Assembly: GCF_011305535.1 (NCBI RefSeq)
Contig: NZ_CP049905.1
Span: 682,001-746,000, forward strand
DNA: 64,000 nucleotides
Source: Diaphorobacter sp. HDW4B
Lineage (GTDB): Bacteria > Pseudomonadota > Gammaproteobacteria > Burkholderiales > Burkholderiaceae_C
Direction of reading: 5' to 3'
In this document: positions 38,086 to 46,580 of the stretch, in pieces
How positions within the stretch are numbered: position 1 is the first letter of the stretch
Layout of the letters: every line of letters begins with the position of its first letter
Program-made: the position numbers and the translations under genes
Notes under the pieces: model-generated
Seen by the model: only the letters and a program-made list of their open reading frames with translations
Database searches by the model: none
Told to the model about the DNA's origin: nothing

Positions 38086-39126
38086 TCAGACCAGCGTATC
38101 CAGCGGCCAGCGGGGCTTCACGTCGAACGCATATTCCTGATTGGCCGACTCGCGCCCCGCCTGCAGACGCATCGCCGCCGCCATCGCAATCATCGCCCCG
38201 TTGTCGGTGCACAGATGCAGCTCGGGATAGTGCACGCGCACCTTGCGCTTGGCGCAGGCCTCGTTCAACTGCTCGCGCAGCAGCTTGTTGGCCCCCACGC
38301 CGCCCGCCACGACCACGCGCTTCATGCCCGTCTGATCCAGCGCCGCAAGCGTCTTCTTCACCAGCACCTCGACGATGGCCGCCTGCGTGCTCGCAGCCAG
38401 ATCGGCCTTGCGCGCTTCCAGATCGTCACCGAGCTTTTTGGCCTGCGTGAGCACGGCGGTCTTGAGTCCCGCAAACGAAAAATCCAGATCGCCCGAATGC
38501 AGCAACGGCCGAGGCAACTTGAACGCCTTGGGGTCACCACCATCGGCCAGCTTGGACAGCACCGGACCACCCGGATACGGCAGCCCCATCAACTTGGCCG
38601 ACTTGTCGAACGCCTCCCCGGCGGCGTCATCGATCGTCTCGCCCAAAATCTCGTACTCGCCCACGCCATCCACGCGCATGAGCTGCGTATGCCCACCGGA
38701 CACCAGCAGCGCGACGAATGGAAACTCGGGCGGATCCTCGCTCAGAAACGGTGACAGCAAATGCCCTTCGAGGTGATGCACGCCCAGCACCGGCTTGTCG
38801 AGCGCCGCCGCCAGCGAACAGGCCACACCCGCCCCCACCAGCAACGCCCCGGCCAAGCCCGGTCCGCGCGTGAAAGCGACGACATCCACATCGGCAAGGG
38901 AAGCACCCGCGTCCTGCAGCACCTTCTCGGTCAACGGAAGAACCCGGCGAATATGGTCACGGCTGGCCAGCTCAGGCACCACGCCACCGTAGGCGCGATG
39001 CATCTCGATCTGGCTGTGCAGCGCATGGGAAAGAAGTGTGGGCACGCCCCCATCATCCGGCACCCGCACGAGGGCCACGCCGGTTTCATCACAGGAGGAT
39101 TCGAACCCCAGAATCAACGAACTCAT
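38086..39126 (-). CDS. tsaD: tRNA N6-adenosine threonylcarbamoyltransferase
   Basis: 346 residues. ASKHA-fold motifs: [15 protein letters not shown] at the N-terminus, metal ligands in [14 protein letters not shown] (His-x3-His), [11 protein letters not shown], and [15 protein letters not shown] with a late Asp in [17 protein letters not shown]. It transfers the threonylcarbamoyl group to A37 of ANN-decoding tRNAs with TsaB/TsaE. Essential in most bacteria. Confidence 0.97.
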   Translation of the reverse strand: MSSLILGFESSCDETGVALVRVPDDGGVPTLLSHALHSQIEMHRAYGGVVPELASRDHIRRVLPLTEKVLQDAGASLADVDVVAFTRGPGLAGALLVGAGVACSLAAALDKPVLGVHHLEGHLLSPFLSEDPPEFPFVALLVSGGHTQLMRVDGVGEYEILGETIDDAAGEAFDKSAKLMGLPYPGGPVLSKLADGGDPKAFKLPRPLLHSGDLDFSFAGLKTAVLTQAKKLGDDLEARKADLAASTQAAIVEVLVKKTLAALDQTGMKRVVVAGGVGANKLLREQLNEACAKRKVRVHYPELHLCTDNGAMIAMAAAMRLQAGRESANQEYAFDVKPRWPLDTLV

Positions 39127-39218
39127 AGGGGTGGGAGTGTAATTCCGTGTGGGAATTACGGTGGGGGAAGGGGAATGCCTGGTGCGCGGGCATTCGTTCG
39201 CGCTTTGCTGGGCTTCGG

Positions 39219-39742
39219 TTTTTTGCTCCTGCTAGTGAGGTTGATTGGGGATGCCGGGTGTTCGCCCCGGCGGGCGAGTAACTTTTTGCTTGCGCCAAAA
39301 AGTCACCAAAAAACGCTTTTTCAATACCCGCGGCAGAACTCACTTTGCGACTTCGTCGCGCCGTTCGGACAACCGCCGCGAGTCAGTTTTTTCATAAGAG
39401 GTGTGTCACGGCACTTCGCGTTGCTCGTGCTGCATCTCGCGACTGCGCGAGATGCCTGGGTGCAAGCCACATGACGAATTGAACTCTCGCGCGAAAACCA
39501 AGATCATTCCGTCGCGAGACTTGCGCCGCCGCTGCTGCATCGAAGAATGCAGCAGCGCCCTCCCCAGTTTTTGCTCTGACTCACGATAGTTGCCCGAACG
39601 GAGCGCCTCCGGCGCGCAGTGAGTTCTATCGTGGGTATTCAAAGCGCGTTTTTGGTTCCTTTTTGCGCGCAAGCAAAAAGGGACTCGCCCGCCGGGGCGA
39701 ACACCCGGCACCCGCAATCAACCACCTAGCAGGAGCAAAAAA
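39219..39742. repeat. 524-bp long inverted-repeat element
   Basis: The ends TTTTTTGCTCCTGCTAG... (39219 onward) and its complement ending at 39742 begin imperfect arms of about 175 bp (39219-39392 and 39566-39742). Well-kept blocks include CCGGGTGTTCGCCCCGGCGG with GGCGAGT, CTTTTTGCTTGCGC, CAATACCC, GAACTCACT and CGTTCGG. The ~170-bp centre has its own hairpins (GCATCTCGCGACTGCGCGAGATGC and GCTGCTGCATCGAAGAATGCAGCAGC, in both cases interrupted dyads). No ORF fits it. It fills most of the 642-bp gap between tsaD and the CBS gene. Confidence 0.8.
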
Positions 39743-39768
39743 GAGGAAGCCAGAGAGGGAAACATCCC

Positions 39769-40215
39769 TCACAACATAGCATTCCCCGTGATGTACTGCT
39801 CCATCTGTTCAATCAAGAACTTCTGATGCGACATGATGTTCTTGACCAGATCCCCAATGGAAATCAGCCCCACCACCTTCCCATCGTCGACCACCGGCAA
39901 ATGCCGAATCCGGTTGTTCGTCATCAACCCCATGCAGTCTTCCACGCTGTGGTGCGGCTCCACGAAACGCACGGCTCGGGTCATCACATCGCTGATGGGC
40001 GTGTCGCCCGACGAGCGTCCGAGCAGCACCACCTTGCGGGCGTAGTCGCGCTCGGAGAAGATGCCTTCGATCCTGCCGTTGGGATCGAGCACCATCAGCG
40101 CGCCGATGCCCTTGTCGGCCATTATTTTCAATGCGCTCAGAATCGTGTCGGCAGGTTTGACGGAATACACCTGCGCACCGGGTTTGGACTTCAGAACTTC
40201 GGCAACGGTGGTCAT
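39769..40215 (-). CDS. Two-CBS-domain protein
   Basis: 148 residues from ATG 40215 (AGGAG about 7 nt upstream); an earlier ATG at 40248 has no RBS. Two CBS motifs: TILSALKIMADKGIGALMVLDPNGRIEGIFSERDYARKV and SVEDCMGLMTNNRIRHLPVVDDGKVVGLISIGDLVK. CBS pairs bind adenosyl nucleotides (AMP/ATP/NADH) as energy sensors. No catalytic domain is fused; the partner is unknown. Confidence 0.92.
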   Translation of the reverse strand: MTTVAEVLKSKPGAQVYSVKPADTILSALKIMADKGIGALMVLDPNGRIEGIFSERDYARKVVLLGRSSGDTPISDVMTRAVRFVEPHHSVEDCMGLMTNNRIRHLPVVDDGKVVGLISIGDLVKNIMSHQKFLIEQMEQYITGNAML

Positions 40216-40520
40216 ATTGAGCTCCTGGTTCGAACTAGAGATGGTCATCGTTTGCTGGCTTGCGAACGCTGTCGTCGTCGTTGAAATTCTCCCATTCCGT
40301 CATGGCACGCCATTGACAATGAACGGCTGAAGAAATTGAAGATTCAACACAATCACAGTGTTGACCAAGCCGCGCCATTTCGCAACTGGGCTCTGTCCCG
40401 ATCAGGGTTTGTCTTAGCTACCGAATGCAACGCGGGCCACCGTTGCACAATAAAAAAGGCCGCCCCATGAGGAACGGCCTTTGTGGGTTTCGCTGCCTGA
40501 GTGAGCGAAACAGAGATTGA
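40216..40520. other. Intergenic region between the CBS and DUF937 genes
   Basis: 305 bp. Apart from the minus-strand terminator at 40452-40482 nothing gene-like was found; the CBS promoter should lie here. Confidence 0.5.
40452..40482 (-). terminator. Terminator of the DUF937 gene
   Basis: Stem AAAGGCCG / CGGCCTTT with a 12-nt loop; the minus strand continues into a T6 run. Confidence 0.8.
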
Positions 40521-41222
40521 TCAGCGGCGGTTGTTCAGAAAGCCCGCGCCCATCTTGAGCAGATCGCCCAGACCGACTTGGCCGTCGCCATCTTGGTCAA
40601 GCAGGCTGCCCAGCAGGCCACCGCCCGCGCCGCCTTGCTGCTGCACGCGGCTCTTTTCCTGGCCCAGCATGTTGCCCAGAGCACCTGTGTCCATGCCGCC
40701 GGACTGCACGCGATTGGCCAGGAAAGCCATCACGATGGGGGCCAGAATCTGCAGCAGTTGGCCGCCGCCAGCGCCCAGGCCCGATGCCTGACCGAGGCTG
40801 TTGCCTGCGTTCTGCTGATTGCCGCCGAAGATGTGGCCGAGGATGTCGCCCGCGCCGCCGCCGGAGCCACCGCCCAGGGCACTGGCCAAGCCACCCAGTC
40901 CGCCCAGACCGCCACCTGCGCCACCACCACCGCCAAGCACGGAGCCCAGCAGGCCGCCGAGGTCGAGGCCACCCAGACCCATGGCCTGCTGTGGTTGCTG
41001 GTCGGGCATGTGGCCTTGCAGCGCGTTGAACAGTGCATCCGCGCCGCCTGGCTGCTGCGCGTTGTGTCCGAGCGAACCCAGCAGCATGGGGAGAGCCATG
41101 CCGACTGCATCGCCTGCCTGCTGCTGGTCGGTGCCCAACTGCTGTGCGATCTGCTGCAGTGGCGCGCCTTGCAGTTGCGCCATCAGTTCATCCACCAGAG
41201 ATGCGTTGTCGTTCGAGTTCAT
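40521..41222 (-). CDS. DUF937/YidB-like protein with C-terminal EF-hand loop
   Basis: 233 residues from ATG 41222 (AAGGAC upstream). The N-terminal DUF937-like region (SLVDELMAQLQGAPLQQIAQQLGTDQQQAGDAVGMALPMLLGSLGHNA) is followed by a long Gly/Ala/Gln-rich stretch (residues ~85-160). A second helical block follows (LLQILAPIVMAFLANRVQSGGMD). At the C-terminus is a canonical 12-residue calcium loop, Asp209-x-Asp211-Gly-Asp213-Gly-x-Val-x3-Asp220. No signal peptide; cytoplasmic. Function unknown. Confidence 0.85.
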   Translation of the reverse strand: MNSNDNASLVDELMAQLQGAPLQQIAQQLGTDQQQAGDAVGMALPMLLGSLGHNAQQPGGADALFNALQGHMPDQQPQQAMGLGGLDLGGLLGSVLGGGGGAGGGLGGLGGLASALGGGSGGGAGDILGHIFGGNQQNAGNSLGQASGLGAGGGQLLQILAPIVMAFLANRVQSGGMDTGALGNMLGQEKSRVQQQGGAGGGLLGSLLDQDGDGQVGLGDLLKMGAGFLNNRR

Positions 41223-41472
41223 GGACAGGTCCTTCAAAAATGAGAGGGTGCGACCGAAGCTTGCTTCGGCTGCGGGCTAGCGATGTTATGCGGCGGACGT
41301 GAATCTACACAGTTGCATGTCCCTACTGATGGCACACGGACGATAGTTAACAAATCAGCGCCGATTTCCCCTCGAATCATCCCACAGCAAAGCGGCCTCA
41401 AAACCCTGCCGCGCCCCTGAAAACAGAATCCTGCTGCATGGCTGATTGGAAGCTTTGAAGATCACCGCAGGA

Positions 41473-41739
41473 TCACTTGAGATAGCCTCGCAGGATTTCC
41501 AGCACCGGCTCCAGCTCGCGCGCCGCGTCCTGGCTGTGCACCGCCACATGCTCGCGCACATGGCCCTCGACGAGCTTGGACATCAACCCCTGCGTGGCAC
41601 CGCGGATCGATGCGACCTGCTGCAGGATGGCGCCGCAATCGTCCTCGGCCTCCAGTGCCCGCTCCAGCGCCGCGACCTGCCCTGCAATGCGTCGCACGCG
41701 GGCGAGCAGCGCCTTCTTGTCCGAGATGGTGTGAGACAC
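41473..41739 (-). CDS. dmeR: RcnR/CsoR-family Co/Ni-sensing repressor
   Basis: 88 residues, all-alpha DUF156. The metal ligands expected for RcnR are in exact positions: His3, Cys35, His60 and His64. This pattern distinguishes Ni/Co sensors from the copper CsoR (Cys-His-Cys) and the formaldehyde FrmR forms. It is divergent from a CDF exporter with an operator palindrome between them. The name follows the dmeRF pairing and is inferred. Confidence 0.85.
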   Translation of the reverse strand: MSHTISDKKALLARVRRIAGQVAALERALEAEDDCGAILQQVASIRGATQGLMSKLVEGHVREHVAVHSQDAARELEPVLEILRGYLK

Positions 41740-41770
41740 GACAAAACACTCCTTGCAAAATCAAAGGTAG

Positions 41771-41789
41771 TATAGGGGGGTACCCTATA
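41771..41789. promoter_or_regulatory. DmeR/RcnR-type operator
   Basis: TATAGGG-GGGTA-CCCTATA: 7-bp perfect arms with a G6 run (41775-41780), the G/C-tract inverted repeat that RcnR/CsoR-class repressors recognise. It lies in the 62-bp space between the two divergent starts, 13 nt before the exporter ATG, so one site could control both. Confidence 0.75.
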
Positions 41790-41801
41790 AATCCATACAA
41801 T

Positions 41802-42815
41802 ATGAATACGCCATTTTCGCCCCAAATGCCGGTGATGCCCGCGCTGCCGGCCCACTCGCACCAATTCGGCACCGCCAACCTCATGGCGGAAAAGAACACG
41901 CTGCGCGCCACGGTCATCACACTGGTCATGATGGTGGTGGAGATCACCGGCGGCTACTGGCTGAACTCGATGGCGCTGCTGGCCGACGGCTGGCACATGA
42001 GTTCGCACGCACTGGCGCTGGGCATGGCGGTGATGGCCTATGTGATGGCGCGCAGGCTGGCAACGGACCAACGCTTCACCTTCGGCACCTGGAAGATCGA
42101 GATCCTCGGCTCGTACAGCAGCGCCCTGCTGCTGTGCGTCGTGGCGCTGCTGATGCTCGTTCAATCGGTGGAGCGGCTGCTCTCGCCCCAGCCCATTCAT
42201 TACAACGAAGCCATTGGAATTGCGGTCATCGGACTGCTCGTGAACCTGCTGTGCGCATGGCTGCTCAAGGACGCGGACCACGGTCATCACCACCACCATC
42301 ATCACGGCCACGGTCATGACCATGGCGACCATGGACATGATCACGGGCATGGCCACGAACACGAGGACATGAACCTGCGCGCGGCCTATGTGCATGTGAT
42401 GGCCGATGCCGCCACGTCGGTGCTCGCCATCGTTGCGCTGCTGGGCGGCAAGTACTACGGCGCACAGTGGCTCGACCCGCTCATGGGCATCCTCGGCGCG
42501 GTGCTGGTGTCCGTCTGGGCCTGGGGACTGCTGCGTCAGGCCGGTCGCGTGCTGCTCGATGCCGAGATGGACGCGCCCGTGGTGCAGGAAGTGCGCGACG
42601 TGATCCGCGATGATTTTCCCGAGGCGCAGATCACCGACCTGCATGTCTGGCGCGTCTCCAAGGACAACTACGCCTGCATCGTGGCGCTCACCAGCTCCGT
42701 GCCGATCTCACCCGAGGCCGTGCGCAAGGCGCTGGGCATTCATGAAGAACTGGTGCATGTGACCGTCGAAGTGCCGGCGCTGGGTCAGTTGGTTCAGGCA
42801 TCGCTAACTGCTTGA
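41802..42815 (+). CDS. dmeF: Cation diffusion facilitator, Co/Ni exporter
   Basis: 337 residues from ATG 41802. Six TM helices; site-A residues in LLADGWHMSSHA (Asp62, His65/His69) and HVMADAATS (His198, Asp202). Between TM IV and V is a very His-rich loop (residues 160-187, about 17 histidines). The cytoplasmic CDF dimerisation domain follows (DLHVWRVSKDNYACIVAL). It exports divalent cations with proton exchange; pairing with an RcnR-like gene points to Co/Ni. Its 3' end overlaps the converging response-regulator gene by 12 bp. Confidence 0.9.
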   Translation: MNTPFSPQMPVMPALPAHSHQFGTANLMAEKNTLRATVITLVMMVVEITGGYWLNSMALLADGWHMSSHALALGMAVMAYVMARRLATDQRFTFGTWKIEILGSYSSALLLCVVALLMLVQSVERLLSPQPIHYNEAIGIAVIGLLVNLLCAWLLKDADHGHHHHHHHGHGHDHGDHGHDHGHGHEHEDMNLRAAYVHVMADAATSVLAIVALLGGKYYGAQWLDPLMGILGAVLVSVWAWGLLRQAGRVLLDAEMDAPVVQEVRDVIRDDFPEAQITDLHVWRVSKDNYACIVALTSSVPISPEAVRKALGIHEELVHVTVEVPALGQLVQASLTA

Positions 42816-43541
42816 CAGTTCCAGCCGGAAGCCGACGCCGTACACCGAGCGGATCAGATCGGCCTCGGGGTCCACGGCTTCGAGCTTGCGCCTGAGGTTC
42901 TTGATGTGGCTGTCCACGGCGCGGTCGTTCACCGAGCGTGGATCGTCATGCAACCGCGCCAGCAACTGATCGCGCGTGAAGGCGTGGCCCGGCGCGGAAA
43001 GCAGCACGCCCAGCAGGCGGAACTCCACGGGCGTGAGCGGCAGCAACGTGCCTTTGTAATAAGCGCGATACGCCTCCACATCCATGCGGATCGGCGACTG
43101 CGCGTTCACCCGAGCCTGCTGCCTCTCGCTCTGCACCTGCACGCGCCGCAAAATGGTGCGCACGCGCGCAATCACCTCGCGCGGGCTGAACGGCGTCTTG
43201 CAGATGTAGTCGTCCGCACCGGATTCGAGACCTTCGAGCCGATCGGCCTCTTCCACGCGCGCCGTGAGCATCACCACCGGCACGTCGCTGAACTCGCGCA
43301 GTTCGCGGCAGATGCTGATGCCATCGCGCCCCGGCAGCATCAGGTCGAGCAGCACCAGGTCGGGCTGCTCATTGCGCACATGGTCGATGACGGTAGCGCC
43401 GTCGGTCAGCCAACGGGCCTCGAATCCGGCCGCGCGCAGGTAGTCCATCAACAAGGACGCCAGTTTGGGTTCGTCCTCGACCACCAGCACGCGTGCTCCG
43501 GTCAGAGACGCCTGGGCGCTGGGCTGTTCATGCGTCGTCAT
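42804..43541 (-). CDS. OmpR-family response regulator, BaeR-like
   Basis: 245 residues. Receiver domain with Asp23-type acidic pair (VVEDEP), phosphoacceptor Asp66 in LVLLDLMLPG and Lys115. The effector domain has the winged-helix TPVEFRLLGVLLSAPGHAFTRDQLLARL and NDRAVDSHIKNLRRKLEAVDPEADLIRSVYGVGFRLE. Oddity: the conserved Lys is followed by Thr-Pro (ICKTPFSP) where BaeR and most relatives have Lys-Pro, a one-residue insertion. Start overlaps the kinase stop (ATGA). Confidence 0.92.
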   Translation of the reverse strand: MTTHEQPSAQASLTGARVLVVEDEPKLASLLMDYLRAAGFEARWLTDGATVIDHVRNEQPDLVLLDLMLPGRDGISICRELREFSDVPVVMLTARVEEADRLEGLESGADDYICKTPFSPREVIARVRTILRRVQVQSERQQARVNAQSPIRMDVEAYRAYYKGTLLPLTPVEFRLLGVLLSAPGHAFTRDQLLARLHDDPRSVNDRAVDSHIKNLRRKLEAVDPEADLIRSVYGVGFRLELSSS

Positions 43542-45064
43542 GCGCCCTGTCCTCCTGAAATGGCCGTGTCCAGAAACTCCTCGCGGCGCAGCGGCAGGCG
43601 CACCGTCATCAGCAAGCCGCCCAACGGCGAATGCTGCGCGTCGATTTCGCCTTCATGCGCCTCGATGATGCGGCTGCAGATGGCCAGCCCCAGACCCGCC
43701 CCGCCACTGGCACGGCTGCGCGAACCTTCCACGCGGTAGAAGCGGTCGAAAATGCGCGCGAGATGTTCGGATTCGACACCGGGCGCAGAGTCGCTGAACG
43801 TCATCACCGCCTGATCCGCACTTTGCCCCACGGTGATCACCAGCACGCCGCCACGGTCGGTGTAGCGCAGCGCGTTCTCCAGCAGGTTGCAGATCAGTTG
43901 CTTGAGCCGCCGCGCGTCGCCCTGCACCACCAGTTCCTTGGCGTTGAAGTGCAGATCGACCGCAATGCCCGCATCGGCCAGCCGTTGTTCGTATGCGGGT
44001 GCCGCCGCACGCAGCAACTCGACCAGATCGAGCGGCGTGTGCTGAAAAGTCATCGCGCCCGCTTCAGCCAGCGACAGGTCATACAGATCGCTGACCAGCT
44101 TGTTGAGTGTGGACACTTCCGCCTGCAGCGATTGGATCGACTCGCGCGTGAGTGGCCGCACACCATCTTCCATGGCCTCCAGCTCGCCGTGCAGCACGCC
44201 CAGAGGCGTGCGCAGTTCATGCGACAGATCGGCCATGAAATCGCGCCGCATGCCTTCATTGCGCTCCAGCGCCTGAGCCATGTGGTTGAAATCTGTCGCA
44301 AGTTGACCGACCTCGTCGCGCGTTGCTTGGGAATGCACCCGGATGGAGTAATCACCGGCAGCCAACTGCCGCGTCGCCTTGGCCATTGCGCGCAGCGGCT
44401 TGAGAAGCATGCGCGTCACCCACAGCGCGACCAGCGCCGCCATCAGCACGGAAACCGCGCCCATGGTCCAGCTCGCCTGATATTGGCTGCGCTCGAAGCG
44501 CACGTCGCCCGCCGCCGTCACGCTCTGGAAAGGCGCGGTGACGATATAGCCCACGGTTTTTCCATCCACCACCAGCGGCTGGCGCGTGCCCTTGCCGCGC
44601 GTGTCGGAAAAGCCGACGACGAAATTGCCGTCGGCATCCAGCAAGGTGGTGCGAAGCAAGGCCCCCGTGAGTTCCGACAGCGGCGGCGACGGATGCACCG
44701 GCTGCGCGGCGTAGGCATCGACCTGCGGATCGACCGCAGGCAACGGCCTGAGCAGACCGAACCAGCGCCTGCGCTCGCCGCGCAGAAAATCCCAGTTGCT
44801 GCCGTGGTCCTTGTAGGCCTCGATGATGCGTGGGCGCGCGGCTTCGAGCCGCTGCGCCTCCTGCTCGTTCAGATAGCCGAGAAAGCCCCGGTTGAAGCTC
44901 CATTGCGCAGCCAGCGCCATCGCCACGACCACGCAAACCGCCGTGAACAGCACCGCCAAGAACAGCTTGGCGGTGATGCCCGGCGCGAGACGACTCCAGA
45001 AAACTTTGGACAAGTCAGTTGCACCCACAAGGCCGGACAGCGCCCTCGGGATGCCGCCAGCCAT
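43538..45064 (-). CDS. Sensor histidine kinase, BaeS-like
   Basis: 508 residues from ATG 45064 (a TTG at 45076 is possible). TM1 (LFLAVLFTAVCVVVAMALAA), a ~130-residue periplasmic sensor, TM2 (WTMGAVSVLMAALVALWVTRML), HAMP, then HisKA with the phosphorylated His282 in DLSHELRTPLG and a HATPase domain (ICNLLENALRYTDRG; GGAGLGLAICSRI). It forms a two-component system with the downstream regulator. Divergent from the RND operon, its likely target. Confidence 0.92.
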   Translation of the reverse strand: MAGGIPRALSGLVGATDLSKVFWSRLAPGITAKLFLAVLFTAVCVVVAMALAAQWSFNRGFLGYLNEQEAQRLEAARPRIIEAYKDHGSNWDFLRGERRRWFGLLRPLPAVDPQVDAYAAQPVHPSPPLSELTGALLRTTLLDADGNFVVGFSDTRGKGTRQPLVVDGKTVGYIVTAPFQSVTAAGDVRFERSQYQASWTMGAVSVLMAALVALWVTRMLLKPLRAMAKATRQLAAGDYSIRVHSQATRDEVGQLATDFNHMAQALERNEGMRRDFMADLSHELRTPLGVLHGELEAMEDGVRPLTRESIQSLQAEVSTLNKLVSDLYDLSLAEAGAMTFQHTPLDLVELLRAAAPAYEQRLADAGIAVDLHFNAKELVVQGDARRLKQLICNLLENALRYTDRGGVLVITVGQSADQAVMTFSDSAPGVESEHLARIFDRFYRVEGSRSRASGGAGLGLAICSRIIEAHEGEIDAQHSPLGGLLMTVRLPLRREEFLDTAISGGQGA

Positions 45065-45236
45065 CAAAACCGGCAATTAAACATCAATATCCGTTGAACT
45101 GCCGCGATCAACGGGTTTCTCGGTACGTGAACCGCCGTTCCAAAGCCCGAGAATGTGGCCACGCTTGGGCGGACTCCAAGGTTTCTCCCATTTTGGCGTT
45201 CACAATGAACGCTTACATCGTGATTTGCGCCTCTTC

Positions 45237-46562
45237 ATGAATTCAGCAGCTCCAGTCATCACCGCCCGAAACGAACATCGTCGCGAGCCTCATTTCAGCC
45301 CATCCGTTCGGATCGGTGCTCAAAGTTCGGGGTTTTCACGTCTTTTGCTGATTTCGAGCTGCGCTCTGGCGCTCGCCGCCTGCTCCGACAAGAACGCCAA
45401 GACGGCTGCGCCCGCCGGACCGACCGAGGTGGGCATGTACACACTGCAGCCCGAGCGGCAGGTGGTCACCAATGAATTGCCCGGTCGCACGAGCGCATTC
45501 CTCACTGCGGAAATTCGCCCGCAGGTCGGGGGCATTCTGCAAAAGCGGCTGTTCACCGAAGGCGCGACGGTCAAGTCCAATCAGGTGCTCTATCAGATCG
45601 ATCCTGCCACCTATTCCGTCGCCCTGAAGAGCGCCGAAGCTGCGCTTGCCAAGGCCAGGGCCAGTCTGGGCACGGCGCAGACCAACGCCAAGCGCAATGC
45701 CGAGTTGGTGAAGATCGACGCGGTGAGCCGTCAGGTCTACGACGACAGCCAGGCCGCCGTGCTGCAGGCGCAGTCGGACGTGGCTGTGGCCACCGCCAAT
45801 GTGGAAACCGCGCGCATCAATCTGGGCTACACGCAAATCAAGTCGCCGATTGCTGGCCGCACGACCACATCGACGGTCACGCCCGGCGCGCTGGTCACCG
45901 CCAACCAGACCAATGTGCTGACCACGGTCTCGCAAATCGATCCGCTGTATGTGGACTTCACGCAGTCCAGCGGCGAGGTGCTGCAGCTCAAGAACGCGCT
46001 CGCCTCCGGTCGCCTGCAGAGCACCGGCAAAGACGAGGCACGCATCACCATCAAGCTCGACGATGGCAGCAACTACGCGCATCCCGGTCGCCTGCAGTTC
46101 AGCGGCGTGAACGTGAACCCGACGACCGGCTCGATCACGCTGCGCGCGATCGTTCCGAATCCCGACGGCCTGCTCATGCCCGGCATGTATGTGCGCGCGG
46201 CGCTGGAAAACGGCGTGAATGAGAGCGCGCTGCTGGCACCGCAGCAAGCGGTCACGCGCGACCCGGCGGGCAACGCGAGCGTGCTGGTGCTGGGAGCAGA
46301 GAACAAACTGGAGCGCCGCCGCATCGTCACCGGCGCGGCCGTGGGCAGCCGCTGGGAAGTGGTCTCCGGACTGAAGGCGGGCGATTCGGTTCTGGTCGAC
46401 GGCTCGCTGCGCGCCAAGGAAGGCGACAAGGTCACGCCCGTGCCATGGACCCCGCGCAGCGCCAACAAGGCCGTGACGGGTGACGACGCCAGCACCACGG
46501 CTCCATCGTCAGCGCAGACCGCACAACCCGCATCAGCCGCCAGCGCTGCCGCATCGCGCTGA
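45237..46562 (+). CDS. RND efflux periplasmic adaptor lipoprotein (AcrA/MexA-like)
   Basis: 441 residues from ATG 45237. The N-terminal extension is long; lipobox LALAA-C49. Domains: lipoyl (GRTSAFLTAEIRPQVGGILQKRLFTEGATVKSNQVLYQIDP), alpha hairpin, second lipoyl half (LGYTQIKSPIAGRTTTSTVTPGALV), beta-barrel, membrane-proximal domain, then a Ser/Ala/Thr-rich tail. First gene of a three-gene pump operon. Confidence 0.93.
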   Translation: MNSAAPVITARNEHRREPHFSPSVRIGAQSSGFSRLLLISSCALALAACSDKNAKTAAPAGPTEVGMYTLQPERQVVTNELPGRTSAFLTAEIRPQVGGILQKRLFTEGATVKSNQVLYQIDPATYSVALKSAEAALAKARASLGTAQTNAKRNAELVKIDAVSRQVYDDSQAAVLQAQSDVAVATANVETARINLGYTQIKSPIAGRTTTSTVTPGALVTANQTNVLTTVSQIDPLYVDFTQSSGEVLQLKNALASGRLQSTGKDEARITIKLDDGSNYAHPGRLQFSGVNVNPTTGSITLRAIVPNPDGLLMPGMYVRAALENGVNESALLAPQQAVTRDPAGNASVLVLGAENKLERRRIVTGAAVGSRWEVVSGLKAGDSVLVDGSLRAKEGDKVTPVPWTPRSANKAVTGDDASTTAPSSAQTAQPASAASAAASR

Positions 46563-46580
46563 TCGAGAGACTGACTCACC

